Shown: positions 9,940-20,754 of the stretch, piece after piece
Numbering within the stretch: position 1 is the stretch's first letter
Layout of the letters: the number at the start of each line of letters is the position of its first letter
Assembly: GCA_015680685.1 (NCBI GenBank)
Contig: MNCI01004872.1
Span: forward strand, 1,704,704 to 1,768,703
Origin: Gnetum montanum
Lineage: Eukaryota > Streptophyta > Gnetopsida > Gnetales > Gnetaceae
DNA: 64,000 nt
Direction of reading: 5' to 3'
The notes under the pieces: generated by a model
Told to the model about the DNA's origin: nothing
Seen by the model: the letters and a program-made list of their open reading frames with translations, nothing else
Database searches by the model: none
Translations under genes and position numbers: made by a program

Positions 9940-10500
9940 TTGAAACATAGATCAAAGAATAGCAACAAAAGGCATATCATCAATGTTGAAAGTGGTATCT
10001 TGGTTGAAGAAGATGTTGATGATTTTGTTGTAGAAATAGATATTATTAAAGAGGTTAAAGATAAAATGTGTTGGGATGAGGATTTACATTCTAGACACAC
10101 ATTCTTTTATCTTCCTTTCAACACTAGTGGGCATTGGATTCTTGTTGTTGTTGACATACTCGCATATAAAATTTTGATGTATGATTCAATGCCTTTTTCA
10201 TAACATCTTGCAGAAGTCAAAAAATTGATGTTGAAGTATATTGAGTGTTTATTTGATGGCAAGCATGTTTTCTCTGATGTTGTTATGGATGTCAAGAGAA
10301 AGAGGGGAAAAGTAGCTTCAAAATGAAGTGTAATTATAGTAGAATGTCTTCCCAAACAAGAAAATGGATATGATTATGGAATGTATAAAATTATCTTTAT
10401 GCCTCACTTGGGACTCTAAAAAGAGTTGAAATTTACTTTTGGTTATGTTTCTATGTATTAGAAAGCCATCATATAGGAAATTTTAAGTTCTTCTAGAGTC
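9940..10500 (+). pseudogene. Ulp1 (C48) cysteine protease domain, catalytic Cys lost
   Basis: Ulp1-family proteases cleave SUMO-type modifiers using a His-Asp-Cys triad with an upstream Gln. Here TFFYLPFNTSGHWILVVVDI carries the His-Trp pair. LMYDSMPFS carries the Asp, and a spacer follows. PKQENGYDYGMY aligns with the family's Q-x-N-G-x-D-C-G-x-F motif: the Gln is present, but the catalytic Cys codon is TAT (10375-10377), a single G to A change from TGT. All motifs are in one frame, broken by stops at about 10201 (TAA), 10324 (TGA) and 10420. The triad order and spacing make the assignment good; activity is excluded. Confidence 0.82.
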
Positions 10501-11039
10501 CATCCTATGTGGAGAAATAGGTGTTTGTAGCATATGCTAAATGAGAACTATAGTGAACATGGTGCATTTGTATTAAGCGATGTACAAACATCTGATTATA
10601 GTCATTGTCCATGATGCATTCCATTTTTCCAATGCTATTGTATTGTAAAATGCATCTTTTCCATGATTTTGTAAATAATTTTGGTTGTAATAAATATCTT
10701 TCTCATTTTTGTAAAAGTATGTGTAATAAATTATCTATAATGTTACAACATTTTAAATATTTTTGGTCTCATAACTCATCCTTAACTATGTCTCATATGT
10801 TACAACAAGTCTAATATTTAAAAGCCAAAAATATTAACTTTTTATCTCAAAGGTAATAATTTTAATTCACTTTCATTAACATGCATATCGCACTATCCTT
10901 GTACACTTATTCTGTGAGCCATTGCAAAACATAGGGCATCATACTTTAGCATGTTCAACCTTCAATCCTAAACTATGATGTCATGCATACTACATGTGAC
11001 CATAGTCTTGGATGAGACTATGATCCACATGACATCATA
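10501..11039. other. Unassigned stretch
   Basis: No gene recognised. It includes an imperfect palindrome near 10985-11035 (CCATAGTCTTGGATGAGACTATG, read in two halves) and recurring ATGATGTCATG/CATGACATCATAG words. These may be the worn edge of the repeat cluster that follows. Confidence 0.4.
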
Positions 11040-11505
11040 GCCCTCACGCATAGACTGCAATAACATGCATCTCGTAGATGTGCCACTATCTCCAAAGTGT
11101 GATAACATGCTAGTCACAAGGTACCACACTATGTTAAGAATGTCTTTGTTTTAGGTTGCAAATAGATTGCAACTCACACCTTCATACATTATCTCTAAGT
11201 TGTCCTATTGTGAATGCTATGTGCCTCTTATGGTGCCGCAATGTCATTTTCTAGTCTCTGTTTAAGATTGCAAGGGAAATGCTACTTGCATGGTAATACA
11301 CTATGACCTACATGTATTTTGTTCTAGGCTGCAAGTGATATGTGGATCATAGAGTTTCACAATATCATGTACAGGTCTTTGTTTTAGAATGTAATGGACA
11401 TGTGACTCTCAAGGTAATGCACTATGTCATTTCTAGGTTTTCTTCAAGCTAGGAGGGATATGCCACTTGCAGGGTAGTGCATTGTACCATTCTGTGTCAT
11501 TCCAA
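11040..11505. repeat. Degenerate tandem repeat, roughly 55-65 bp period
   Basis: A phrase of the type GTCTTTGTTTTAGG.TGCAA recurs at about 11141, 11257, 11318, 11371 and 11437. Each is followed by variants of GGACATGTG.CTCTCAAGGTA and TGCACTATGTCAT. Spacing is mostly 53-66 bp with one double-length interval. The copies are strongly diverged. The array abuts the 225-bp satellite that begins at 11511. Confidence 0.55.
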
Positions 11506-11510
11506 AAGGA

Positions 11511-12822
11511 TGAGGATCAATCAAATGGCATTAAGATCTTATGGAAGGAAACTATTACTCCAAAATTCTATCTTCCAAAAGGCAAAGGGCCAACTAGTTG
11601 GAATTACTAGCTAAACTATGAGTAGCATCTTTCCATAGTCCCAAAAGATAGGCATCCAAGCCTACCAGAAGGGAAAAGTCACTTGTAATTTGAGGCTATT
11701 AGAAGGCATAGGGTCATCTAGTAGGGTGAGGATCAACCGAATGACATTAAGACCTTCCAAAATGGAACTATTGCTCCAAGATCATGGCTTTCAGAAGGAA
11801 AATGGATATAGGTTGGAAGTAGGAGTAGAATTGCAAGGAGGTGCCAGTAGCACCCTACCGCAGTACCAACTAGAAGGAACCCAAGGCTTCTAAAATGGAA
11901 AATTTGCTTGTAATTTGATGCTACTAGAAGGAATAAGGTCATTTGAAAGGATGAGGATCAACCAGATGGCATTAAGACCTTCTAGAAGGGAACCATTACT
12001 CTAAGAGAATGGTTTCCAGAAGCTAGAGGGCCATCCAGTTGGAAGTACAAGCTGAACTATGAAGAAGTGCAAGTAGCACCCTTCCACAATCCCAACTAGA
12101 AGGTACCAAGACCCTCTAGAAAAGAAAAATTTCTTGTAATTTGATTCTACTAAAAGAAATAAAGTCATATAGAATGGTGAGGATCAACCAGATGGCATTA
12201 AGACCTTCCAGAAGCTAACTATTGCTCCGATATTGTGGCTTCTAGAAGGTAGAGGGCTATTTGGTGGAAGCATGAGCTGAACTGTAAGGAGATGCAAGTA
12301 GCACCCTTCCACAATCCCAACTAAAAAGTACCAAGGCCTTCCATAAAGGAAAAATTTCTTGTAATTTAATGCTACTGAAAGGAATAAGGTCATCTAGAAG
12401 GGTGAGAATCAACCAACTAGCATTAAGACCTTCTAGAAGGAAACTATTACTCTGAGATCATGGCTTTCAAAAGGTAGAGTGCCATCCAGCTGGAAGTACA
12501 AACTACACTACATTGAGGTGCAATTAGCACCCTTCCATAGTCCTAATCGAAAGGCACCAAGGCCTTATAGCATGAAAAATCACTTGTAATTTGATGCTAC
12601 TGGAAGGAATTAGGTCATCTAGCAAGATGAGGATCAATGGGATTAGAAGATATCTATTTCTTTGATATCATGGCTTTTGGAAGGTAGTGGGATATCTAGT
12701 TGGAAGTACGAGTTAAATTGCAAGGCAATGTGAGTAGCACCCTTCTACAGTCCAAGCTAGAAGGCACCAAGGCCTTCCAGAAGGGAACATTTGCTTGTAA
12801 TTTGATGCTACTAGAAGGAATC
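11511..12822 (+). repeat. Satellite array A: six 225-bp monomers
   Basis: The anchor phrase TGAGGATCAACC.GATGGCAT (with variants) begins at 11511, 11727, 11952, 12178, 12403 and 12628, giving spacings of 216, 225, 226, 225 and 225 bp. Each monomer contains ACCTTCCAGAAGG-type partial palindromes, a GTAGCACCCTTCCACAATCC block and CTTGTAATTTGATGCTACT. The same family occurs in reverse orientation at 20755-23275, where the monomer is expanded to 360 bp. The open frames within are shadows of the repeat. Confidence 0.92.
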
Positions 12823-12933
12823 TCCTACAACACATGGGTCTAGGAGCTGGATGAGATCATTAAGTTATGTCCTAGGCACACATTGGGTGTAGAATGCATA
12901 TTCCAAATGTGGCAAGTGATCCACACCAAAAGC

Positions 12934-13758
12934 TTATACCTCTTTGTCATTCTCATCTAGTTTTGGGATATTCCAATGCTTGAAAACAGTAGACACAATA
13001 GATGGGAAAGGAACTACAACATCATCTCTACTAATGATCTCCATTCTCATCATGATAATGTATGGATAGTTCAACAACCAATCCCCCTCTAAATCTAGTA
13101 GGACCATAAGGGAAAAGGACATCACATGAGTGTGATGCATGACAACTAGGAGGTTTGTGTGGATTACCTTGATTAGAACTCTTTGTTGTGGGCTGAAGTT
13201 CTTGTAGGACCATCCTAACTCATCAGTCTCTACCTCAGACACCCTACTTAATAGCTATGTTTTTTTCTCTGAGATGGTAGTCACAAAATACTCATGCTAT
13301 GGACCAATTACCATGTTGAGCACTTCCCCCAAGATATGCTTCATAAGTGTATAGGTGGAGTCACCATTCTCAACCATCTTCAAGATAGATGATCCTCAAT
13401 GATGTGCCACATAGAACTCACAGGCCTTCTCCCCATAGTAATTAGCACCTCTAGTGATGATGAAATCAAGATGACATTCAACAAGGTTGTTAAGCATCTT
13501 AGGCGAAATAAGTTACATCAAGGAGCTAAGGTCCCTTTGACTCTACAAGGGGGATGATCTGAGTTTCTCTATCCTTTGTTGCCACTCCTACCATGCTAGT
13601 GACTCCTATGCATGATGAACTTCCTCTAACTCTTATTCTCTTGTAGCATTCCATCCAATAGAATGAGAGCCTATAAGATGTCTACCCAGAGATTGTGCCC
13701 TCTCTTTTGCATCATGTAGTCTACCAAATCTCCTCCTAGAATCTGATTGTGATGACAT
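12934..13758 (-). pseudogene. Decayed ORF resembling retroelement-associated accessory proteins
   Basis: One minus-strand frame runs from an ATG at 13758 (MSSQSDSRRRFGRLHDAKER) to about 12934, broken only by stops. Recognisable phrases are CHLDFIITRGANYYGEKACE, YTLMKHILGEVLNMVIGP, LGWSYKNFSPQQRVLIKVIH and finally SRDDVVVPFPSIVSTVFKHW. The closing pattern, hydrophobic helices ending in a V-P-F-P-S-I-V motif, resembles the accessory or env-like ORFs found after integrase in Athila/Tat gypsy elements and in plant transposon-associated proteins; this is by motif memory only. A similar LPFPCLI motif ends the accessory ORF at 34.9-37.8 kb in this window. No LTR or pol was recognised nearby, and the satellite starts about 110 bp beyond its end. 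Confidence 0.45.
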
Positions 13759-15374
13759 TGTTCTTTGGGAACACAAAAATATATTATAGCTCAAATGTTA
13801 ACAATTAAATCATTTTTAGCCCACTATAATTAATGATAGATAGACTTTCACTTTTTGCTGCAAACACATTGAAAATATGACATGGACGTGGAGTTGTCTT
13901 CTAAATTCAATAGAATCAAATCACCATGTTGAGGGCTTAAACTATGAAACTATACATAGAACATTTTTAAAATATTTCTTTTCTCAAAAACTAATAAAAA
14001 TTCAATAATCAAAATAATTCTTACATCAATACATCATTTGAAAGAGATTCATTTTCTCAAAAACTAATACAAATTCAACAATCAAAATGTAGCTTTATCA
14101 ACTTAGCATTCCCAGGCTAAAGATGTAAGCTTCTCTTAATAAATGTAATATTAAAAGAGTTTGTAAAAGCAACTTGGTGTGTGCTAGTCCACTTCACACA
14201 AGTACATAATGGATGAATTTAAAATAATGTTGCATACATTCTTATTTATGACCTTTGAATGCTAGTAAGAAAAGCAAATCTAGGGCCACACACCTTGGTC
14301 TGAACACCACAATATTGACAATTGAATGCATTCTATGTAGCCTACTTGATTGGAAGAAGAAAATAAATCTTGAAATTTTAGCTATAGTCCCCTAAGTTTA
14401 AATATTAGAAATGATACAAAAAAATCTTAAGAGAAAATTAAATTGAAATTATGTGCTCAACTAATTTGAATTGTCATAATGTATTTCAAGTGACATCTAT
14501 GCACTCTCTTTGTGCATGTGCTATATAATATTCAATCAAGAATATAGACGCCAAACAAATCACACTATTGTATTATGTCTGTATAATAAAACAAACCATG
14601 TAATTGTTGGAAGTAAATAGAAATTTTAAGGGTGAAGACTTGAAAAATAGCAATGATAAGGATAAAATAATTAAGAGAGAAAAAAGAAAAAATTAAGACA
14701 GTTTAAATCTTCTGATGTAACAAAAATCATTTTCAATTAATACTAGTTTCCACCTTAAGGCATAACTACATAGTATAAACTAGGCATCTATGCATAAAAT
14801 CTACAGTTGGCAATCACTAATCTAGAATGAACAAAATAGGGGCAATACCTATACCAAAAAGTTTCTCAATAGTAATGGTAAATGTATCCTAGCCACTTCC
14901 ATCATTGCTACAATTATGAGTTGCAAAATGCCCATCATCTACCCTTGTCATTAAGCACCTCAATAATACTATCATGGACTTTATTTGGTCTCAAAGTTAG
15001 GGAAATAAATATAACAACATCATTAAGCAGAACTATCTATAGCCAAGCCAAAACAATATTGAGCCTTTGCACTCCAAAGCAATGCTTTCATGAAATAACG
15101 ATTAACATTTTGAAAATTGGAAAAATAGGGTTCAATACTAGTTAAAGTTATTTTTGAAGCATCCACAAATGGTAGAGAAGTTTTTTTTATAAATGAAACA
15201 TTCAATCAAAACTTTATACAAAGCAACCACATGCAAGCACAAAACAAATAATATCTTGAATTCTAGCCATTTCATGAATAAAATCTATAAAAAATTGTAA
15301 AACTCTTTCAGACTATCACAGGAAACCCTAAAGTGATGAAAAATAAAATAAATTTTTAATTGCTGTGTATATAA
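13759..15374. other. Unassigned AT-rich stretch
   Basis: No domain recognised on either strand. If the duplicated 5' region at 15376-15715 really is a promoter and first exon, this stretch would be intron or downstream exons of a minus-strand gene leading to the ORF at 12934-13758. No splice-consistent coding was found to prove it. Confidence 0.35.
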
Positions 15375-15375
15375 A

Positions 15376-15715
15376 CTTACCCTCTCACTCATTGCTAATT
15401 CAAATTGAATAATAAAATGATTTGAAACAAAATCTTTTCTTGTTGCCTTGTTTACCTCACTTTGTGGCCTTCTGCGACATTACCTCTTAACCAATGTTTG
15501 TTCTGTTAAAGTTTAACTAAAACTGAAAGCGAGAATGACGGTTGTAATGACACGTTATATTTTTTTGACTTTTTGCCCAAAGATGCAAGGTCTTGTGAGT
15601 CGCAGTGAGAGTTACAAGATAATTGTCAGCCCAATATTTAACTTGAGTTATGTGTTTCACATTTTTAGTTGCTAATCGTAGTTCAATCAGTAGGTTCCCA
15701 GATGCACAATCTAAT
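15376..15715 (-). repeat. Direct repeat copy 1: upstream region and short first exon
   Basis: Aligns in the same orientation with 19600-19935 over about 340 bp at roughly 60-70 percent by eye. Shared blocks include TTACCCTCTCA.TCATT, CT.TGTGGC.TTCT.CGA, ATGCAAGGT and TAGTTCGATTGGTA-like words. On the minus strand both copies show a start codon (ATG at 15402 here), a few codons and a consensus donor (GAGAGG|GTAAG, 15376-15380). The copy at 19.6 kb lies just upstream of the MULE transposase fossil, so this may be the 5' end of a paralogous gene. Confidence 0.6.
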
Positions 15716-16496
15716 GTGAACTATACCCTACTTAAAAGTATGTTGGTTTCAGAATTCATTGCTACTCACAATCTGACCATGTAAACTACTACTCGCAATT
15801 AAGAGCATTGAGTTAAACTGGTTTCTGTTAAAAATTAAATTGCAAAGTTATGCTACGTGCATGAATGTGTAGTCTTTTGTTACAAAACTAGCATGACTCA
15901 GATTTCTAAAATTCTAGATTGTTATATATTGCAAAAATCATCTTCATGTAGGATATCTTTCAAATCTTGTGATCACAGATGAATTGCATGTTTTTGCAGT
16001 TTTTTTTAAAAAGTGTTATTCTTACGAGAAGCATATGTATGTAGGTATTCTAGAAAACTTGCAGGTACATGAAAATCCGATAACGTTGTAGCAATTAAAA
16101 AATGTATTTCACATGATCTCACATGTTATCATAAAAATACTATGGGAACATGTGATTCGCATGTCCTTGTAGTTCCTAAACAATGAAGTATTATTTGCAA
16201 CATTGATAAAGAAAAAGCAAATATGATATATAAGGATCATTTTCAAAAATGTAAATAAGAATGTACATATAGGTAACACATGTCCAACACATCAGCTTGC
16301 AACACACAATTAATTAATATAAAGCGTAAGATGTTCCAAGAGAACAGAGTAAAAAGCATGTTGTCTCCAATCATAGTTTGGTTTCCAATCTTGTAAAACA
16401 AAAAATAAATTAACAAAAATGTCATCAAATGAGCTACTGGTTCAAGGTAGACATGGGATTAAAGGATTGTCCTTGATTCTCTTGGCCATCTACACT
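15716..16496. other. Unassigned AT-rich stretch
   Basis: No coding similarity, repeat or LTR terminus recognised. It separates copy 1 of the direct repeat from the 3' end of the MULE pseudogene. Confidence 0.4.
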
Positions 16497-18780
16497 TCAA
16501 TATGTAAGCAAAAAGAAATTGATTAAAATAAAAAGAGCATAATGTAAACAATGTGAATAATCATAGATAAGCAAAGAAGTAGTATCCTCATCCTCAATAT
16601 AAGGTTTTCTTACACAGTTAGGCTTTGAAAGCTTTTGGGCAGTACATTTGGTAGGACTATCCCAACTAGACAATCTTTTTTTGCTTACCAATCCATCGAT
16701 GTTACTTGAAAATATGAACTTCAATTGCAACAATTCCATATGTTTTTCTATCTCTAAAATACTATTCTTGTTTGTAGGAAACATCTTTGCTAATTTTGTT
16801 AATCTATTTTTGAGCTTACATATTTTTGTCTTCTACTTTGCATTTGCTTTAACTTTTTCCACCTTCATATCTTAATCTCTATTCTCCTCCATGTCCACCT
16901 CATTTGTTATAGATCTTCGACTAGTTGATCCTAATGTCTCTGGTGTTCCAAGTTCTGAAGCATCTTCCTAGCTAGGGAACTGATGTGGCTAGAATGAATT
17001 TAATTCCATATGAACCTATGAATCATAAAACTTATCTTGGAAGAAGAATTTGAATGCATCGGTGAAACCCTTGACCCTAATAAGAACTTTCATTGAGTGC
17101 TTGCAAAAATGGCCTAGGCAGGACCATTTAAACTCACAAGATATACTAAAAGAAAGCACCTTTGAAACCCTGTAACAAGTTTTTGACATCAAACTATTCT
17201 AACTTCACACAACACATTCATCTTCCTTTTCCATGACTTGGACACAGTCGACATTAGATATTTGTAAAGCCTTTTCCCAAGACTTCTTATTGAAATCTCT
17301 ATCTTTCTTATTTACGAAATATCTTGCAGCTTTAATTCTTGAATTATGCCAATAATATAGTTGTACCTTTGTCAAGCTTCATATAAGCTAATCAATCCTT
17401 CAATATTTCATGTTTCTTATATCCCTTAAAATTTACCTTTAAAAATCCATGGTATGAATTGACAACATTATTTGTGTGTTGTTGTGTGTGGGGAACATCT
17501 CAGAATGCTTCTGCCCACATCTTTGAAAAAAAAAAAGTTAAAGACATAAATAAATAATGAACAAGTGGGCAAAGAGTATATGAATGTAAATATGAACTTT
17601 TATGAAATGATACCAAGAAATTAAAACTCACTAAATTTATCTCCATTTAACCACTGTTGTTTTAAGTATTTAATGAATTCTAAGTTCTCTTAAAACCTAT
17701 CAATAAATTTGTCTATTTCCACAACAACATTACAAAATTTTTGCATTCATTCATAATATGATTAAGATGATCACCCATTGCTTTTCTAATTGAAATCTCT
17801 AACTTTTGTTACCAAGTTCTTCGTCCATGCCCTCCAAACATTCCAAATTCATAAAAAAATTTTGCTCCCAAAAACAAACATGTTAAATTAACAAATTTGA
17901 GCACATGCTAAGATATCTCAAACTAAGGTAGCATGATTTCAAGTATGTTTTTGAATGCCTTAAAAGTTACCTCATTGCATTCATATATTCCTTTGAGTCA
18001 TCTAGCATGAAAGCATTTAATTTCCAACTAGGATCCTTAGCCTTACCTCTTCAATGGAACTCTGAAAGCCAACCTGTTATATCAATTTTGGTGCACCTTG
18101 AGGATATCACCCATGAAATTGGAAGTCCATTATAATATGAATCAAAAGCCATCATGGTATGAAGATGGAACTACAAAGAGAACCACATGTTTGTAATTAG
18201 TAACTTATTCTACTATCATACCAACAATTTTTAAAATGACATAATAGCATCCATTATTGAAACTTAAATTATATTTTTTAGTGTTGAAAGTGGAATCCAT
18301 TGCAAGCATACTACATTGAGATAGAGATATCATATTTTTTAGCATCCAAGGTGATTACGGCTGATGATTAATGGGACACCTTATTCTTGGTTCTCTTCAT
18401 AGTAGTAAAAGAAGAAAACACTGGTCATTTGGTACCAAAGTCAAGTACTAATTTTATCATGTTCACTTTCTTGTAGTTAGGGGTTACATTTTTGCAAATG
18501 TTGTAGATGTCTTTTTTTAAAAGAAAAATATCCCTCTTTCTTGATATCCCAAACTCCTATCCACCCTTAAATAGATCTTTTATATACCTCTCATAGATGA
18601 GATTTAATGGTAATCCTTTTTTCCATAAACACATTATCTTCTAATGTAGCTCATTGAAAATGTGTATGAATTCTGAGTTTCTTTTAGCTATCATGGAACT
18701 AAGCAAGTAATGATAGTTAGCTCCTAATGTGTCAATATGATTCATTTCTATATATATGATATATGCAACATGATGAGCTC
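16497..18780 (-). pseudogene. Mutator-like (MULE) transposase with SWIM zinc finger, decayed
   Basis: MULE transposases are DDE enzymes. In minus-strand order: KRDIFLLKKDIYNICKNV (leading helix); LAMDSTFNTKKYNL with the first Asp (about 18289-18300); MMAFDSYYNGLPISWVISS; PSWKLNAFMLDDSKEYMNAM with the second Asp (about 17996-18007); KMWAEAF then TNNVVNSYHGFLKVNF. A SWIM finger follows, SCEFKWSCLGHFCKHSMKVL (about 17075-17125), then a charged 170-residue tail to the stop at 16497. SWIM finger and tail share one frame. Donor-like GAG|GTAACT near 17970 and a GTGAGT...polypyrimidine-CAAAG interval at about 17521-17626 suggest introns. Several stops and frameshifts show it is dead. Terminal inverted repeats were not found. 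Confidence 0.82.
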
Positions 18781-19599
18781 CTCTCATATAGCAAACTACA
18801 AAATGACATTGACAACTAGTCTTTCTTCCAATATTATTTCTTTTTCTACCTTCCCTAGGTGCTATCCCTATGGTAATATTTGGTCCATACTAGCAATGAT
18901 AATTGATAAAAAAAAACATATTCAAACAAGGGTCATAGTATTCTAAATTGTGCATCCTTGTATTATAATACATAATTACATAAATACAAAATAGTGGCCA
19001 GTAACTTACATTATGCAGCTAGTGTAATGGCTTGTGCAAGAGTGAGTTTCCTTTGTCCAATTCTATTTTTTTTGTTCTATAGAAAACTTTGCAAGGAAAG
19101 ATCTCATTCTTCTATTCCCCTTCAATAAAATCATCTACTCTATCTTCATATATCCAAGCCAATGCATTCTCGTAGAAATAAGATGATCAAATATCATCTT
19201 TTGAAAAATGCCGTGTTCGGAGATTTTGTATTTCTTGCTACAACGCAGTTTTCTAGAAACTAACATGCTCTTTTCTTCCTTGCATTCTTCAACTATTTGT
19301 TTTTAAGAAGGTGTTGTAGTGTTTTCTATAGGTCACCATTACTACCCAAGGATAGTGCCAAGTGGGAAAAATACAAAGTTTAATAATTCTCAGAATGCAA
19401 AACTAGATTTTAACAAAAATTAGTAATTTAATTTTAGGAATCATGATACCCTATCCCAACATTAGCTTCACTAATTGATAAAAATAAATACAACCATATC
19501 CAAAAATGAAATTCTCCAATTTAATCAAATTGTAGACTATTAAACCTAACCCTTATGCAAGAAAAAACATAATAAATCTAGAACTATGGTGTGGTTTAA
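18781..19599 (-). other. Probable 5' exons and introns of the MULE fossil, not resolved
   Basis: Minus-strand words such as CHFVVCYMRGAHHVAY just upstream of the recognised domain look like the N-terminal zinc-finger-like part of MULE proteins. The rest to the putative first exon shows no clear coding, and exon boundaries could not be set. Confidence 0.35.
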
Positions 19600-19935
19600 C
19601 TTACCCTCTCAATCATTACTATTTCAAAATCTAAAATTTTCCATCAAAGTCTTACTCTGTGGCTTTCTACGAAGCTAATTCTCACCTGATGTTTGTTGTG
19701 TGCACATGTGAAAGTGAAAGTAAAAGTAAAACTGATAACAACAGTCAAGCTAATTCATTTTATTTTTTAACATTTTATCCTATAATGCAAGGTTTTATAA
19801 CTCACATTTTATACAAATCTGCAAGTTTCACTATAAATCTCTTCTCATAGTTTAATTATAATACTATGTCTCAAATTTTTAACTTCCTACTTGTAGTTCG
19901 ATTGGTATGTTGCGAGGACCTGCAAGGAGCACTGT
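19600..19935 (-). repeat. Direct repeat copy 2: upstream region and short first exon of the MULE gene
   Basis: Second copy of 15376-15715, same orientation, about 4.2 kb away. The minus strand shows ATG at 19616, the codons M-I-E-R and a donor GAGAGG|GTAAG (19600-19604). Its position upstream of the minus-strand transposase fossil makes it a candidate promoter and first exon of that gene; copy 1 would then be a second such 5' end. Confidence 0.6.
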
Positions 19936-20089
19936 CTTGCATTTTAGAAAGTACAAGCTATTGGAAGTCACAATGCAATGCAATTTCAGCCAAAATACAC
20001 TAAATAAGATATGTTGCAAGTAGGATTACCTTTTAGTATCCATACCATATTTAAATAAAATACTAACATATATCAACAACAACAAAAAA

Positions 20090-20660
20090 TTAATGCTTAA
20101 GGTAGAATAACCTCTTGGGATACCAACACTTCTATTGTAAAGTTAGTATTTAATTCTAAAAGTTGTGATTACTTAATGGGTAATAATTATCTATGATGAG
20201 TATTTGATGATAGTTAACTATGATGAGTTGGACACCTTAGTTTAACATTAGGAAATGTAAAAGTTTTCATGTTTGATAAATCAAAATAACTAATCTAATA
20301 GGTGTAGCTTTGGCCTCATGTTACATGTCATCTATTGCAACAAGCTCAAGGGATATGATTATCTATTGGAAGAGTACTAGCTCTTTCTTGCATGTTTTTC
20401 ATATCAGTACATTATTCAAGAACTAGAAATTAAGGTAAATAATGATATTAAAAAACACTTAGATCATATAATATCCAAGACTGAAAATTACCATCCAAGG
20501 CACAAGAATCTCTTAGAATACCATCACTTGTGTTGTAAACTTAGTATTTAATTGGAAATGTTATGAATAGTCATTAGATGAAGGTTAAGTATGATAACTA
20601 GGAAACATCTAAAGAACAATAGGAATCATAAAATTTTTTCATGTTTAGTGTTAGACAAAA
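20090..20660. repeat. Two diverged direct copies about 400 bp apart
   Basis: Roughly 20090-20290 and 20490-20660 share an ordered set of words: CTCTT.G.ATACCA.CACTT, GTAAA.TTAGTATTTAATT, GATGA.GGTTAA.TATGAT and TTTTCATGTTT. This indicates an old tandem duplication of about 400 bp. Between the copies and up to 20750 nothing else was recognised. Confidence 0.5.
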
Positions 20661-20754
20661 TATGTGATTTCAATGTAGGATTTATTGTTAATAGTTAATT
20701 TAAACATTGTGTTACATTGGACTCTAGGGTTTAGACTCTAGGATTTATGGTTAA

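Noticed and set aside
11511-12822. CRISPR-like or gene-family interpretation of the regular repeats
   Set aside because: Units are 225 bp with no spacers and are tandem along their whole length; this is a satellite in a eukaryotic genome.
14882-15205. ORFs on both strands in the 14.9-15.2 kb region as genes
   Set aside because: No motif, poor codon character and overlapping antisense frames in AT-rich DNA; judged chance openings.
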